A DNA stretch of 64,000 bases from Dongia deserti (GTDB lineage: Bacteria > Pseudomonadota > Alphaproteobacteria > Dongiales > Dongiaceae). Positions 46,994-59,476 of this stretch are shown one piece after another. The translations under genes were made by a program, and so were the position numbers. The notes under the pieces are model-generated. The model was not told where the DNA came from, ran no database searches, and saw only the letters and a list, made by a program, of their open reading frames with translations. Location of the stretch: assembly GCF_003574735.1 (NCBI RefSeq), contig NZ_QORW01000017.1:1-64000 (forward strand), given 5' to 3'. Numbering within the stretch: the stretch's first letter is position 1; each line of letters begins with the position of its first letter.

Positions 46994-48064
46994 GTGCTGG
47001 ATCGAACCCCCGCCGACGGGGCTGAGGCGCTGTCGAGGACGCGCGCCGCCAGGCCCGGGCAAATCATGGCGGCCCTTGATCTGGGAACCAACAATTGCCG
47101 CCTGTTGATTGCGCGGCAGGGAAATACCGGGTTCCAGGTCATCGATGCCTTTTCGCGCATCGTCCGCCTGGGCGAGGGCGTGTCGCAAACGGGCGCGCTG
47201 GCGCCCGCCGCCATGGACCGCACCATCGAGGCCCTAAAGGTCTGCGCCGCCAAGATGCAGCGGCGCGGCGTTTCGTTGATGCGCTCGGTCGCGACCGAAG
47301 CCTGCCGTCGCGCGGCGAACGGGCTGGAGTTCCTGGACCGCAGCCGTGCCGAGACCGGCGTCGATCTCGAGATCATCACCACGTCGGAGGAGGCGAAGCT
47401 CGCGTTCTCCGGTTGCATGCCGCTGCTCGACCGCGCGCGGTCCTATGCCATTGTGTTCGACATCGGTGGCGGCTCGACCGAGCTCGGTTGGCTTCATCTG
47501 GAGCACGGGCGCTATCCGCGCATCATTGCTTGGCACTCGATCCCGCTCGGCGTCGTCACCTTGACCGAGCGTTTCGGCCCCGAGGCAGCGCAAAGCGAAA
47601 GCCCCGCCGAATTCTACGAGCGCATGGTGCAGGAGGTGCAGGACAACCTCGCGCCCTTTGCCCAGGCGATCGGCGCGCACCGCCTGATCGCGCGCGGCCA
47701 GGTGCAATTGCTCGGCACGTCCGGCACCGTGACCACGCTCTCCGGCATCCAGATGGAGCTGCCGCGCTATGACCGCTCGGTGGTCGACGGTTCGTTCCTG
47801 GAATTCGGCGATGTCGAGCGCATCAGCCGGCGCCTCTCGGAACAAAGCTGCAAGGAACGCGCGACCAACCCCTGCATCGGGACGGAACGCGCCGATCTTG
47901 TCGTCTCTGGCTGCGCAGTACTCTCTGCGATCTGTCGGCAATGGCCGATTGGACGCCTGCGCGTGGCCGATCGCGGCGTGCGTGAAGGCATCCTAATGAG
48001 CCTGATGACCGGAACAGCGCCCGACGGCGTCTACCATCGCGGCCTCAACGGGACGCATTTATGA
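46994..48064 (+). CDS. ppx: Exopolyphosphatase / pppGpp phosphohydrolase
   Basis: A 356-residue Ppx/GppA-family enzyme. [18 protein letters not shown] and [19 protein letters not shown] are the two phosphate-binding loops; the [16 protein letters not shown] segment and the [14 protein letters not shown] loop are also typical. It hydrolyses polyphosphate or pppGpp in the cytosol. I start at GTG 46994, which has GGGAG seven bases upstream; TTG at 46988 is an alternative. Its TGA overlaps the rlmE ATG, so the two are translationally coupled. The length is near the short alphaproteobacterial form. Confidence 0.9.
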   Translation: MLDRTPADGAEALSRTRAARPGQIMAALDLGTNNCRLLIARQGNTGFQVIDAFSRIVRLGEGVSQTGALAPAAMDRTIEALKVCAAKMQRRGVSLMRSVATEACRRAANGLEFLDRSRAETGVDLEIITTSEEAKLAFSGCMPLLDRARSYAIVFDIGGGSTELGWLHLEHGRYPRIIAWHSIPLGVVTLTERFGPEAAQSESPAEFYERMVQEVQDNLAPFAQAIGAHRLIARGQVQLLGTSGTVTTLSGIQMELPRYDRSVVDGSFLEFGDVERISRRLSEQSCKERATNPCIGTERADLVVSGCAVLSAICRQWPIGRLRVADRGVREGILMSLMTGTAPDGVYHRGLNGTHL

Positions 48065-48780
48065 CTCAGCGGCGCGGCAGCGGCCGCGGCGGTGGACGCG
48101 GGCACGAGCGCAGTGTGGCACGGCCCAGCGGGCGCGGCCTGACCGTGCGGGTGAAAACGGCCGGCAAGCGCAGCGTATCCTCCACACGCTGGCTGGAGCG
48201 GCAGCTCAACGATCCCTACGTCGCAGAGGCGAAGAAGCAGGGGTATCGCTCGCGCGCCGCCTTCAAGCTGCTGCAGCTCGACGACAGGTTTCATTTCTTG
48301 AAACCAGGCGTTCGCGTGGTCGATCTCGGGGCTGCGCCCGGCGGCTGGTGCCAGGTGGCCGTCGATCGCGCTGGTGAGCGCGGTAAGGTGGTCGGCATCG
48401 ACCTTTTGCCGATGGATCCGATTCCCGGCGCCGACCTCATCCAGATGGATTTCATGAGTGACGAAGCGCCGGACGAATTGAAGCGCCGGTTGGATGGCCT
48501 CGCCAACGTGGTGCTGAGCGACATGGCCGCTTCGTCCACCGGCCATGCGCAGACGGACCATCTGAAGATCATGGCGCTGGCGGAAACCGCCTATGATTTC
48601 GCAAAGGATGTCTTGGCCAAGGGCGGGGCCTTCATCTGCAAAGTACTGCAAGGTGGTGCGACGGGCGAGCTCCTGAAGCTGCTGAAGCGCGACTTCGCCG
48701 AAGTGAAACACGTAAAGCCGCCCGCGAGCCGCAGCGATTCGGCGGAGATCTACGTAGTGGCGCTCGACTACCGTGGTTAG
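48061..48780 (+). CDS. rlmE: 23S rRNA (uridine-2'-O-)-methyltransferase
   Basis: A 239-residue RrmJ/FtsJ-family enzyme that methylates U2552 in 23S rRNA. The Rossmann SAM-binding loop [12 protein letters not shown] and the K-D-K-E catalytic set are present (Lys in [11 protein letters not shown], Asp in VVLSDMAAS, Lys in FICKVLQGG, Glu in SAEIYVVAL). It has a ~40-residue basic N-terminal extension, usual in alphaproteobacteria. It overlaps the exopolyphosphatase stop by four bases. Confidence 0.93.
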   Translation: MTQRRGSGRGGGRGHERSVARPSGRGLTVRVKTAGKRSVSSTRWLERQLNDPYVAEAKKQGYRSRAAFKLLQLDDRFHFLKPGVRVVDLGAAPGGWCQVAVDRAGERGKVVGIDLLPMDPIPGADLIQMDFMSDEAPDELKRRLDGLANVVLSDMAASSTGHAQTDHLKIMALAETAYDFAKDVLAKGGAFICKVLQGGATGELLKLLKRDFAEVKHVKPPASRSDSAEIYVVALDYRG

Positions 48781-48924
48781 TGCCAGGTGGTCATCGGCGG
48801 GTACAGCCCTTTCGCGGGCGGGGCGATGACGCTGAAAACGAACGAGCATTCGCAGCTGATTTTCCTCAAGAATCCGCCTGCATTGCGTGCATAGCGGCCC
48901 CGCGCAGACCCGCCGCGAATCACC

Positions 48925-50481
<1,557 letters not shown>

Positions 50482-50526
50482 GGCAGTGTGCTGGAGCGGC
50501 GCGACATCGCTGACGCGACCCTCAAT

Positions 50527-50687
50527 CCCCGGCCGAAGGCCGGGGTTGTCGGTTATGGATTGGATGGTTGTTTTCTCCGTAGCCTCTTTCCTCATGGTCG
50601 GACTTGGTCCGACCATCTGCGGGTCTCGATGGGCGAGGCCACACGGTTTCAAGCATATTCGTGGATGGTCGTGCCAAGCACGACCAT
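50527..50687. repeat. Cluster of three REP-like palindromes between guaB and the methyltransferase gene
   Basis: Three perfect hairpins: CCCCGGCC-GAA-GGCCGGGG (50527-50545), ATGGTCGGAC-TTG-GTCCGACCAT (50594-50616) and ATGGTCGTGC-CAA-GCACGACCAT (50665-50687). The last two are relatives of each other. None has a T-run, so they look like dispersed palindromic elements, possibly also working as 3' mRNA stabilisers for guaB. They sit in a frame that stays open, which would mislead a start call for the next gene. Confidence 0.75.
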
Positions 50688-50708
50688 GACGATGGAGAAG
50701 ACGGCGCA

Positions 50709-52145
50709 ATGACTCCCGGCGCGCGGCTGCAAGCGGTGATCGATCTGCTGCACGCCATCCATGCCGGCAGCGCGCCGGCCGATCGCGCGACGGCGGCATT
50801 CTTCCGCTATCGCCGCTATATCGGCGCCAAGGATCGTCGCGAGGTGCTGGACCGCGCCTATGCGGTGCTGCGCCGGCGCGCCGCGCTCGATTGGTGGATC
50901 GACAAGAGCGGCCAGGCGCCGCAGGACCGCGACCGCGCGCGCCTCATCGCCTCCCTGGCGCTGCTCGATGGCTGGACGCCGGACCGCATCGCCGGCTCCT
51001 TCGACGGCGGGCCCTATCGCCCGGAGACGCTCGATGACGCGGAGCGGCACATTGCGAAAGCGGTTGCCGGCAAGGCGATTGAGACGCCCGAGCAGCCCAG
51101 CGACGTGCGCAACGAATATCCAGACTGGATCGCGCCCTATCTCGAGCGCCGCTTCGGCGCGCGTCTCGAAGACGAGATGCGTGCCGCGATCGGCACGGCA
51201 TCCACCGACCTGCGTGTCAACACCCTGAAGGCCACGCGCGAGGAAGCGATCGCGGCTTTGAAGCGCGAAGGCGTCGAAGCGGTGCCGACGCAGCTCTCGC
51301 CCGTCGGCCTGCGCGTGGAAGGGCGGCCGCCGCTCGCCACCATGTCGGTGTTCAAGGATGGCCTGATCGAAGTGCAGGATGAAGGCTCGCAGCTGATCGC
51401 GTTGCTGGCCGATGCCAGGCCCGGCCTGCGCGTCGCCGATTTCTGCGCCGGCGCCGGCGGCAAGACCCTGGCCATGGCGGCGCAGATGCAGAACAAGGGC
51501 AAGATCGTCGCTTGCGATGTGCTGGAAGGCCGTATCGAGCGCGCCGCCGTGCGCTTCATCAGAGCCGGCGTGCACAATGTCGAGCGCCGCGCGCTCTCTA
51601 GCGAGCGCGACCAGTGGGTCAAGCGCCATGCCGGCACCTTCGACCGCGTGCTGGTGGACGCGCCCTGCACCGGCACCGGCACCTGGCGCCGCAATCCTGA
51701 CGCCAAGTGGAAGCTGAAGCCGAGCGATCTCGAAGAGCTGACCGAGGTCCAGCGCAACATCCTCGACAGCGCCTGGCGCCTGGTGAAGCCAGGCGGGCGC
51801 CTCATCTATGCGACCTGCTCGCTGCTGGCTGAAGAGAATGAGGCGCAGGTGGAATCCTTCCTTGCGGCCCATCCGGATTTCCGACTGGTGCCGATTGATT
51901 CGATCTGGCGAGACGTCATCGGGACCGCGCTTCCATACTCTACCGTCACCCCGGCCTCTGAGCCGGGGTCCATGGGAGGAGCAAGCGCGGGCCGATCCAT
52001 GAATCCCGGCTCGGAGGCCGGGATGACAGATGAGAAAGTGGCGGACGGCGGTGCATCAATGGCGACACTCTCACTGACGCCCGCCCAGCACGGCACCGAC
52101 GGCTTCTTCGCCGCTGTGCTTGAGCGCGTGAAGGTGCCCAAATGA
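50709..52145 (+). CDS. RsmB/NOP-family RNA methyltransferase
   Basis: A 478-residue class I SAM-dependent RNA m5C methyltransferase. An N-terminal NusB-like helical domain (residues ~1-130) precedes the methyltransferase: VADFCAGAGGKTLAMAAQM (motif I) and the two catalytic cysteines in VLVDAPCTGTGTWRRNPD and RLIYATCSLLAEENE. I begin at ATG 50709 because the longer upstream frame runs through palindromic repeats. A palindromic repeat is inserted in frame near the C-terminus (51945-52026), adding about 30 residues absent from the usual fold. Its stop overlaps the GNAT ATG. Confidence 0.9.
   Translation: MTPGARLQAVIDLLHAIHAGSAPADRATAAFFRYRRYIGAKDRREVLDRAYAVLRRRAALDWWIDKSGQAPQDRDRARLIASLALLDGWTPDRIAGSFDGGPYRPETLDDAERHIAKAVAGKAIETPEQPSDVRNEYPDWIAPYLERRFGARLEDEMRAAIGTASTDLRVNTLKATREEAIAALKREGVEAVPTQLSPVGLRVEGRPPLATMSVFKDGLIEVQDEGSQLIALLADARPGLRVADFCAGAGGKTLAMAAQMQNKGKIVACDVLEGRIERAAVRFIRAGVHNVERRALSSERDQWVKRHAGTFDRVLVDAPCTGTGTWRRNPDAKWKLKPSDLEELTEVQRNILDSAWRLVKPGGRLIYATCSLLAEENEAQVESFLAAHPDFRLVPIDSIWRDVIGTALPYSTVTPASEPGSMGGASAGRSMNPGSEAGMTDEKVADGGASMATLSLTPAQHGTDGFFAAVLERVKVPK
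51945..52026. repeat. Palindromic element inserted in frame within the methyltransferase gene
   Basis: Two inverted arms, GTCACCCCGGCCTCTGAGCC... (51945-51975) and ...GGCTCGGAGGCCGGGATGAC (51997-52026), are near-exact reverse complements, each also containing a small internal palindrome. The element is translated (VTPASEPGS ... MNPGSEAGMTDE). Elements with this core are common between genes in alphaproteobacteria. Confidence 0.75.
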
Positions 52146-52695
52146 CTTTCCGCATTCGCCCCGCTATCGCTGCCGACGCCCCTGCCATCGCGGAGATCCA
52201 CTATGCCGGCTGGCAGATCGCCTATGCGCATGTCGTGTCAGACGTGCAGATGGCGGGCAAGCTGCCGGAGCGCCGCATTCCCTTCTGGCAGGCGCGCATC
52301 GCAGAGCTCACCGATCTGGTGCTGATCGCGGAAGACGAAACAGGCAAGCCGCTAGGCTTCGTCCATGGCGGTGGTGTCCTCGAGCACGACATCCGCGTCG
52401 GCGGCCTGACCGGCTACGATTGCGAGATCTATTCCCTCCATTGTCGCCTGGACGTGCAGGGCAGGGGATTGGGTCGCATGCTGATGGCCGAAACCGCGCG
52501 CACGTTCCGCGAGCGCGGCCGCACCGCCCTGATGCTCTGGGCCTACCGCGACAATCCCTATCGCCGGTTCTATGAGAAGATCGGCGGCCAGATCATCGCC
52601 GAAGGCTTCGATGACGACATCCCCGACGTTGCCTATGGGTGGCTGCTGACCAGGCTGAGCACGTTAGACATCGACGCTCGTTCCATGGAGAGACA

Positions 52696-52699
<4 letters not shown>
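52142..52699 (+). CDS. GNAT-family N-acetyltransferase
   Basis: A 185-residue GNAT acetyltransferase: [20 protein letters not shown] start, ...[11 protein letters not shown] strand, and the acetyl-CoA pyrophosphate loop [19 protein letters not shown] (Q/RxxGxG/A). It transfers an acetyl group from acetyl-CoA to an unknown amine. It is coupled by four-base overlaps to the methyltransferase gene upstream and guaA downstream. Confidence 0.85.
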
Positions 52700-54243
<1,544 letters not shown>

Positions 54244-54361
54244 TTCCACAGCCTTCGCGGACGTTCGCCGGCGATCGAAAATTCCAACCTAAATGATTGA
54301 TAAGGCGATGATTATTCGTTCATCGTCTATCGCGGACTATCGCCGGCAAGCGGAACCATCC

Positions 54362-54516
54362 GACGGTATTTCTGACGGTATTCTGTTTTGGAACTTTGAC
54401 TAAATGGTCAGATACCGTCAGCTCGCGCGTTTCCAGCCGACGCCGAAAAGTGGGGGGAAACTACTGGTACATCGTCGTGTGTGGCATGCATTGACGGTAA
54501 AATCGCTGACGGTAAA
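54362..54516. repeat. Five arm-type-like repeats before the guaA-linked integrase
   Basis: The motif GACGGTAWW occurs at 54362-54370, 54374-54382, 54493-54501 and 54508-54516, and inverted at 54412-54420. Tight pairs and one inverted copy around an attachment region match the arrangement of integrase arm-binding sites. The guaA end itself would be the core site. Confidence 0.6.
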
Positions 54517-54561
54517 ATGCGCTCGAATTTGGGCATTTCCGCCGCGAAAGGCGCCGTCGCC

Positions 54562-55815
54562 ATGCTCACTGACGTTGCTCTCAAGCGCCTGAAACCAAAG
54601 GCAAAAACATACAAAGTGACCGACCGTGACGGTATGTACGCGGCGGTCTCGCCGAAGGGGCACATTGTCTTCCGCTATGACTACCGTCTGAACGGCCGGC
54701 GCGAGACCGTGACCTTCGGCCACTACGGCGACGACGGCCTCTCGCTGGCCGAAGCGCGGCGGCGCTGCATCGCCGCACGCACGAAGGTGGAGGAGGGACA
54801 GTCGCCTGCCCAGGAGAAGCAGCGCGAGAAGCGGCGGCTCTCCGCGATGGACACCTTCGCCGAAGCCGGCAAGCGCTGGTTCAAGGATGCCAGGATGGCG
54901 GACAGCACGCGCTCGATGCGCAAGGCCATCTACGACCGCGATGTCCTGCCGACTTGGAGGAACCGACGATTGAGCGAGATCACGCCCGACGATCTGCGTG
55001 CGCTCTGCCGCAGGGTGAAGGAGCGCGGGGCGCCCGCAACGGCCGTCCACATCCGGGACATCGTGAAGCAGATCTACGGCTACGCCATCCTCCATGGTGA
55101 CAAGCTCGCGAACCCGGCTGACAGCGTCGGACCTGCCTCGATCGCCACCTTCACACCGAAGGACCGTGCTCTTTCGCCCGGCGAGATCCGCATCATGCTC
55201 AACGGGCTCGAGCATGTGGCGACGTTGCCGACCATCCGGCTCGGGATCAAGCTGATCCTGCTCACCATGGTCCGCAAGAGCGAGCTGCTCGAGGCGACCT
55301 GGGATGAGGTTGACTTCGAGAATGCTGTCTGGAGGATCCCGAAACACCGGATGAAGCGAAAGAAGCCGCACAACGTCTACCTATCGCGACAGTCGCTCGA
55401 TATCATGATCGCGCTCAACACCTGTGCGGCCAATTCGCGCTACGTGCTGCCGTCGCGATATGATGCCGACGAGCCCATGTCGCGCGCGACCTTCAACCGC
55501 GTCACCATGGCCGTTGTCGCGCGCGCTAAGGAGCAGGGGCTGCCGCTGGAGCCTTTCACCGTCCATGACCTGCGACGCACCGGCTCGACGCTGCTGAACG
55601 AGCTCGGGTTCAATCGCGACTGGATCGAGAAGTGCCTCGCACACGAGGACAACCGCTCCTCACGCGGGATCTACAACAAGGCCGAATACGAGCCGCAGCG
55701 CCGCCACATGCTGCAGGAGTGGGCCGACATGATCGACGCCTGGGCTCGCGGCAAGAAGCATACGCCGACGCTGCAATCCACAACTACTCAGGCGATCACG
55801 CTGGACCCTACCTGA
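54562..55815 (+). CDS. int: P4-type tyrosine integrase (guaA-associated island)
   Basis: A 417-residue integrase. The N-terminal DUF4102-like arm-binding region (LTDVALKRLKPKAKTYKVTD, MYAAVSPKGHIVFRYDYRL) is followed by the core-binding domain and a catalytic domain with LLTMVRKSELLEATWDEVDF (Arg), HDLRRTGSTLLNELG (HxxR) and CLAHEDNRSSRGIYNKAEY (Tyr). I use the ATG at 54562; earlier frame start codons overlap the repeat motifs. It lies just downstream of guaA, so the island inserted at the guaA 3' end; the other end is outside the window. Confidence 0.92.
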   Translation: MLTDVALKRLKPKAKTYKVTDRDGMYAAVSPKGHIVFRYDYRLNGRRETVTFGHYGDDGLSLAEARRRCIAARTKVEEGQSPAQEKQREKRRLSAMDTFAEAGKRWFKDARMADSTRSMRKAIYDRDVLPTWRNRRLSEITPDDLRALCRRVKERGAPATAVHIRDIVKQIYGYAILHGDKLANPADSVGPASIATFTPKDRALSPGEIRIMLNGLEHVATLPTIRLGIKLILLTMVRKSELLEATWDEVDFENAVWRIPKHRMKRKKPHNVYLSRQSLDIMIALNTCAANSRYVLPSRYDADEPMSRATFNRVTMAVVARAKEQGLPLEPFTVHDLRRTGSTLLNELGFNRDWIEKCLAHEDNRSSRGIYNKAEYEPQRRHMLQEWADMIDAWARGKKHTPTLQSTTTQAITLDPT

Positions 55816-56146
55816 CTGGCCTCATCCTGCGCCGGCGGACATCTGGTTTGGGCGCCGTTTTGATCTTCCCGCCCTGCGAGGCGCGCCGCCGCTCTTCGAT
55901 CCAGGCTTCGACCTCGGCCAGGTCCCAGACCACGCAGCGCGGCGTCAGATTGAAACGGCGGGGAAACTCGCCGCGCTGCTCCAGCTCGTAAATCGTCGTG
56001 TCTGCAAGCGGCACCATCTCTCGCAACTGCGCTCGGCGGATGGTACGCAGGACCGGGCGTAATGCCAGGTGCGGCAATGCGGGGAGCACGTGCTGCAAGC
56101 CATCGCTGGCAGTGCGCTTGTCTAAATCGCCAGAATTATCGCCCAT
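55808..56146 (-). CDS. AlpA-like helix-turn-helix regulator
   Basis: About 112 residues. The C-terminal half, MVPLADTTIYELEQRGEFPR then FNLTPRCVVWDLAEVEAWIE, is a complete AlpA/MerR-type DNA-binding fold (LREMVPLADTTIYELEQRGEFP... W...EVEAWI), as in P4-like islands where AlpA activates excision. The ~45-residue N-terminal extension is not typical, and the true start may be the internal Met. It is convergent with, and slightly overlaps, the integrase 3' end. Confidence 0.75.
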   Translation of the reverse strand: MGDNSGDLDKRTASDGLQHVLPALPHLALRPVLRTIRRAQLREMVPLADTTIYELEQRGEFPRRFNLTPRCVVWDLAEVEAWIEERRRASQGGKIKTAPKPDVRRRRMRPVR

Positions 56147-56305
56147 ATCTTGACCCGAATGAGCTCTTCGCACTCAAAGCCAGGACAAAGGATCGCCTGG
56201 ATCATCGACTCCCCTTAGAGCCGTTATGTGCGACGACACATCACTTACGCGTTCTCCGTATCAGAGACCGGCGATCATCAGCGGGATCGGTCTCTCATCC
56301 GAGCT

Positions 56306-59300
56306 CTAGCCTCTCGCATCGTCGCCAGACTTGTTTCGGCCCATTAAACGTCTTATAGTTGTATAAGGGGGCGCGAAGTCTTGGGCGAAAAGACGAACAA
56401 GCTTCATATTCATCTCATCAAGGCGCAGCATAAGGAGTTCGGCCAAATCGTCGAGCCTGACGCTACCGCTGTGCAGATCGAGAACGTTGGGACGCTCTAC
56501 TACGAGGACTCCTACCCCCATAGCCGAAGGCTCTCCCAGACCCGCCTGGGCGAGAGCACAATAGTCGCCGCGCAGGAGTTCGGCCCCAGCTTCGCCCGCG
56601 ACATCGGCAACGGATCCTGGCACGCCATAGGTCAGACGGATCACCAGCCGTCCGACTCGCTGGCCGAGATCAAGGGTTGGATAGAGAAGCTCTGCCACGC
56701 GAGCCGCGACCGGTAGCAGGTCGCTGGATCGGGCTGCCGCGCTGCGCACCGGCCCGGCGGCGCCGCCAAAGCCACCACCAAATTGGGTCAGTGTCGCCTC
56801 GATCTCGCTCATGGGCTTGCCGGAGACAAAAAGCAGGCAGGCGACGGCCTTCTTGGCCCGCAGCGTGGGCATGTGGTCGTCGGACACGGCTCTTCTCAGG
56901 CCGTTGAGGACCTGCCAGGGCACGCCCTGGCCACGCAACTCATTCGGCCAGAGCTGCGGTTCCTTCTGCTTGCTCTTTTTGTTGATGGGAAAGACGAGCG
57001 CATCGAGTTCAGCGGTTACTTGTGCAGCAGTAATCAGAGCAGGATCGGTAATCTCGTCGGGCGTCAGGCCGGACAAGGCGTCGACCAGCTGGATGATGGA
57101 TCGAACTTCGGTGGCGCTTTCGCCCGCAAGCCGCCCAAGAGGCGTCAACTCGTACCTCTCGTTCGCGCCGCGTTGCACGAGGCTGTGGCGTTCGAGATCG
57201 CCCAGAGCAGCGAGCAAATCGTGCCGGCTCCACTGCCAGCCTTCCCGGTCTCGAGCGGCCTGGAAGGCTCCAAAGCTTGCCTCCAGGAAGGAGATGATCT
57301 CTTCGCTGGTGGTTCCCTGCTGGGCTGACCGGCCCGCCGCCACCAGAACGCGGACGATCAGAGATCGCGGATCCGTGCCACTGTCGAGAAATCGCGACTT
57401 CAAGTCTTCGGGCGACCCGGTGACATACCGCTTCCAGAAATCATGCTCGGTCCGAGGGTCGAGAGCCAGCAGGTACGATGTCCCCTTTTCGGCATAGCCG
57501 AGCCGGCCGGCGCGGCCGACCAGGTTCTTGTACTCGGCAACCGAGTAAGGCTCCTCGCCTGGATGCTCAAGCCCGGCGATGATGACGGTCGAGGCTGGCG
57601 TGTTGACGCCCATCGCCAGGGTTGTGGTCGCCGCGATCACGCGAAGACCGGAATTCGGCCGACGGAATTCCTCTTCGATGATTCGGCGTTCGATCGGCTG
57701 AAGATCAGCGTTATGAAAAGCAACGCCGCGTTTCAGGTCAGCAAGCAGGTCGCCATTGGCCTGGGAGGCATCCGTTGTCGGCATTCGCACGACAGCGTCT
57801 GCTGCGGGCGGCAATCCGAGCGCGGCGGCGAGGTAGTTGGCGACGGCTCGGGCTTCGCTCTTGGTCTCCCGGAAGACGATGACCTGCTGGCCTTCAGCGA
57901 CCAGTTTTCTGACCAGCGGAATGATCCAGTCCTGGCTCGAATTCTTGCTGTACTGCCGCCGCACGACGCCGGTTTCGACGCGCTCTTCGCCGCTGGCCGG
58001 ATCGAGATACCGGAATGAACCATCGGCCCGCAGGACGCCTTCGGCCAGCGGCACCGGCCGTTCATTGCGACGCAGGAGCCGGCCGCCGAGCCAGCTTTCC
58101 AGACCGCCGGTGTCTCCAATCACGGCCGATAGCGCCACCACTTGCGGTTCAATGCCTTCTCGGCGGCGCATGCGAATGAGCGTCAGGACAAACTCAAGGT
58201 TGGCGCCGCGTGAGGCATCGGCGATCATCTGCGCTTCGTCAACGACGATGATGCCGGCTTGTGCCAGCAGGTGCGGGTATGTCAGCGCCAGGGCCGCAAA
58301 TTTCTCATACGTGAGCAAGGCGATATCGTAGCGCCCGCGCAGCAGCGGCGTGATGTCGTCCGTTTCGCCGGTGGCCTCGATGATCCGGACGCCGAACGGG
58401 CCATAGACGGCCTCGAAGTGCCGGCGCTTGTCTGCCACGAGCGCCTTGAGCGGAAGCAAAAACACTGCGCGTTTGCGGCACAGTACATGGCGAAGCGCCG
58501 CCAGTTCGCCGATCATGGTCTTGCCGGAGGACGTCGGCGCCGATACGACCAGATGCTCGTCGTCGAGCAGACCGTAGTCGTTGATCGCCTCGACCTGGAG
58601 CATGTTGAGAGACGGGATCGCCTGGCTCCAGGCCGAAATCAGGTCGCCCGGGAAACCGAACGCCGTCAGGCTGGAGAGATCAGCCGTGACCTTGGCGGAG
58701 GCACGATCCGGGAAGGCCTCGAAAAAGCGTTTTCCCGGTGTAAACACGGGCCAGATCAACTCGCCGTCAATCTGGCCCCGCATGGTCGGGTTCTGTGGTT
58801 GTCCAATTTGATGGGCCGCGGCCTTCACCCGCGCCGTGACATAGTCGAGGAGGCGATAAAGCGAGAGACGGCCGGCGTCCAGCAGCTCCGCCGGGCCGCG
58901 CAATGCCTCCATCAGGAAATAGGTGAGGAGGCCATGGCCGTAACGGCCATGTTCCCACGCCGGTTCGGTGGCGCTGGACGCCGTGAAAATGATCCGGCCA
59001 TTGCCGGCGAGCTGGGCCAGCTGCGCTTCGGTCGATCGCAGATCGCGCGGCTTTGCTACGACGTGCAGAACTTTCGCGCCAAGGCCGCCGGAGAAGCAGC
59101 AATCGAGAAAGAAGATCAGCCGCTTGGCGGGGATGCGCGAGAACCACTCCTGAACCGCGTCGAGCGGGATCGTGGTGGCCGCGATGTTGTTGATGTCCGT
59201 GTCATGAACCACGAGTTCGTGCGTTTCGGAGCCATGGCCGGAGAAACCGATCACGACCGTGTCGTTGGCATCACAATGCTCGAGAGCGGCGAATTCGGCG

Positions 59301-59470
59301 GCGATGCGTTCGCGGGTGGCGTCGTGGTCGGTAAGCAGCACGGTCGGGCCGGCAAGCGTATCGGCGAAGAGCGCTTCAAGGGCAACGGCATCCCGCCGCG
59401 CGCACGACAACTCATTGATGTCCGGCGACTGGTATCGATCGATGCCGATGAAGAGCCCCCGGAACGCCAT
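56306..59470 (-). CDS. Caspase-like protease fused to a Ski2-like DEAD/DEAH helicase
   Basis: A 1054-residue fusion. Residues 1-~235 are a caspase/metacaspase (C14) domain: GFSGHGSE carries the catalytic His (about H79) and FLDCCFSGG the Cys (about C125). Residues ~280-700 form a superfamily 2 helicase: Walker A SAPTSSGKT (310-318), VVDEAQMIAD (motif II, DEAQ), ALSAVIGD (motif III), ATTTLAMGVNTPA and LVGRAGRLG (motif VI), with spacing like Ski2/Hel308/HamB. The last ~350 residues are winged-helix/ratchet-like. It starts six bases after the stop of a 202-residue gene, forming a two-gene operon. A protease activated by nucleic-acid sensing is the natural hypothesis; activity is not shown. Confidence 0.85.
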   Translation of the reverse strand: MAFRGLFIGIDRYQSPDINELSCARRDAVALEALFADTLAGPTVLLTDHDATRERIAAEFAALEHCDANDTVVIGFSGHGSETHELVVHDTDINNIAATTIPLDAVQEWFSRIPAKRLIFFLDCCFSGGLGAKVLHVVAKPRDLRSTEAQLAQLAGNGRIIFTASSATEPAWEHGRYGHGLLTYFLMEALRGPAELLDAGRLSLYRLLDYVTARVKAAAHQIGQPQNPTMRGQIDGELIWPVFTPGKRFFEAFPDRASAKVTADLSSLTAFGFPGDLISAWSQAIPSLNMLQVEAINDYGLLDDEHLVVSAPTSSGKTMIGELAALRHVLCRKRAVFLLPLKALVADKRRHFEAVYGPFGVRIIEATGETDDITPLLRGRYDIALLTYEKFAALALTYPHLLAQAGIIVVDEAQMIADASRGANLEFVLTLIRMRRREGIEPQVVALSAVIGDTGGLESWLGGRLLRRNERPVPLAEGVLRADGSFRYLDPASGEERVETGVVRRQYSKNSSQDWIIPLVRKLVAEGQQVIVFRETKSEARAVANYLAAALGLPPAADAVVRMPTTDASQANGDLLADLKRGVAFHNADLQPIERRIIEEEFRRPNSGLRVIAATTTLAMGVNTPASTVIIAGLEHPGEEPYSVAEYKNLVGRAGRLGYAEKGTSYLLALDPRTEHDFWKRYVTGSPEDLKSRFLDSGTDPRSLIVRVLVAAGRSAQQGTTSEEIISFLEASFGAFQAARDREGWQWSRHDLLAALGDLERHSLVQRGANERYELTPLGRLAGESATEVRSIIQLVDALSGLTPDEITDPALITAAQVTAELDALVFPINKKSKQKEPQLWPNELRGQGVPWQVLNGLRRAVSDDHMPTLRAKKAVACLLFVSGKPMSEIEATLTQFGGGFGGAAGPVRSAAARSSDLLPVAARVAELLYPTLDLGQRVGRLVIRLTYGVPGSVADVAGEAGAELLRGDYCALAQAGLGEPSAMGVGVLVVERPNVLDLHSGSVRLDDLAELLMLRLDEMNMKLVRLFAQDFAPPYTTIRRLMGRNKSGDDARG

Positions 59471-59476
59471 GCGTGC

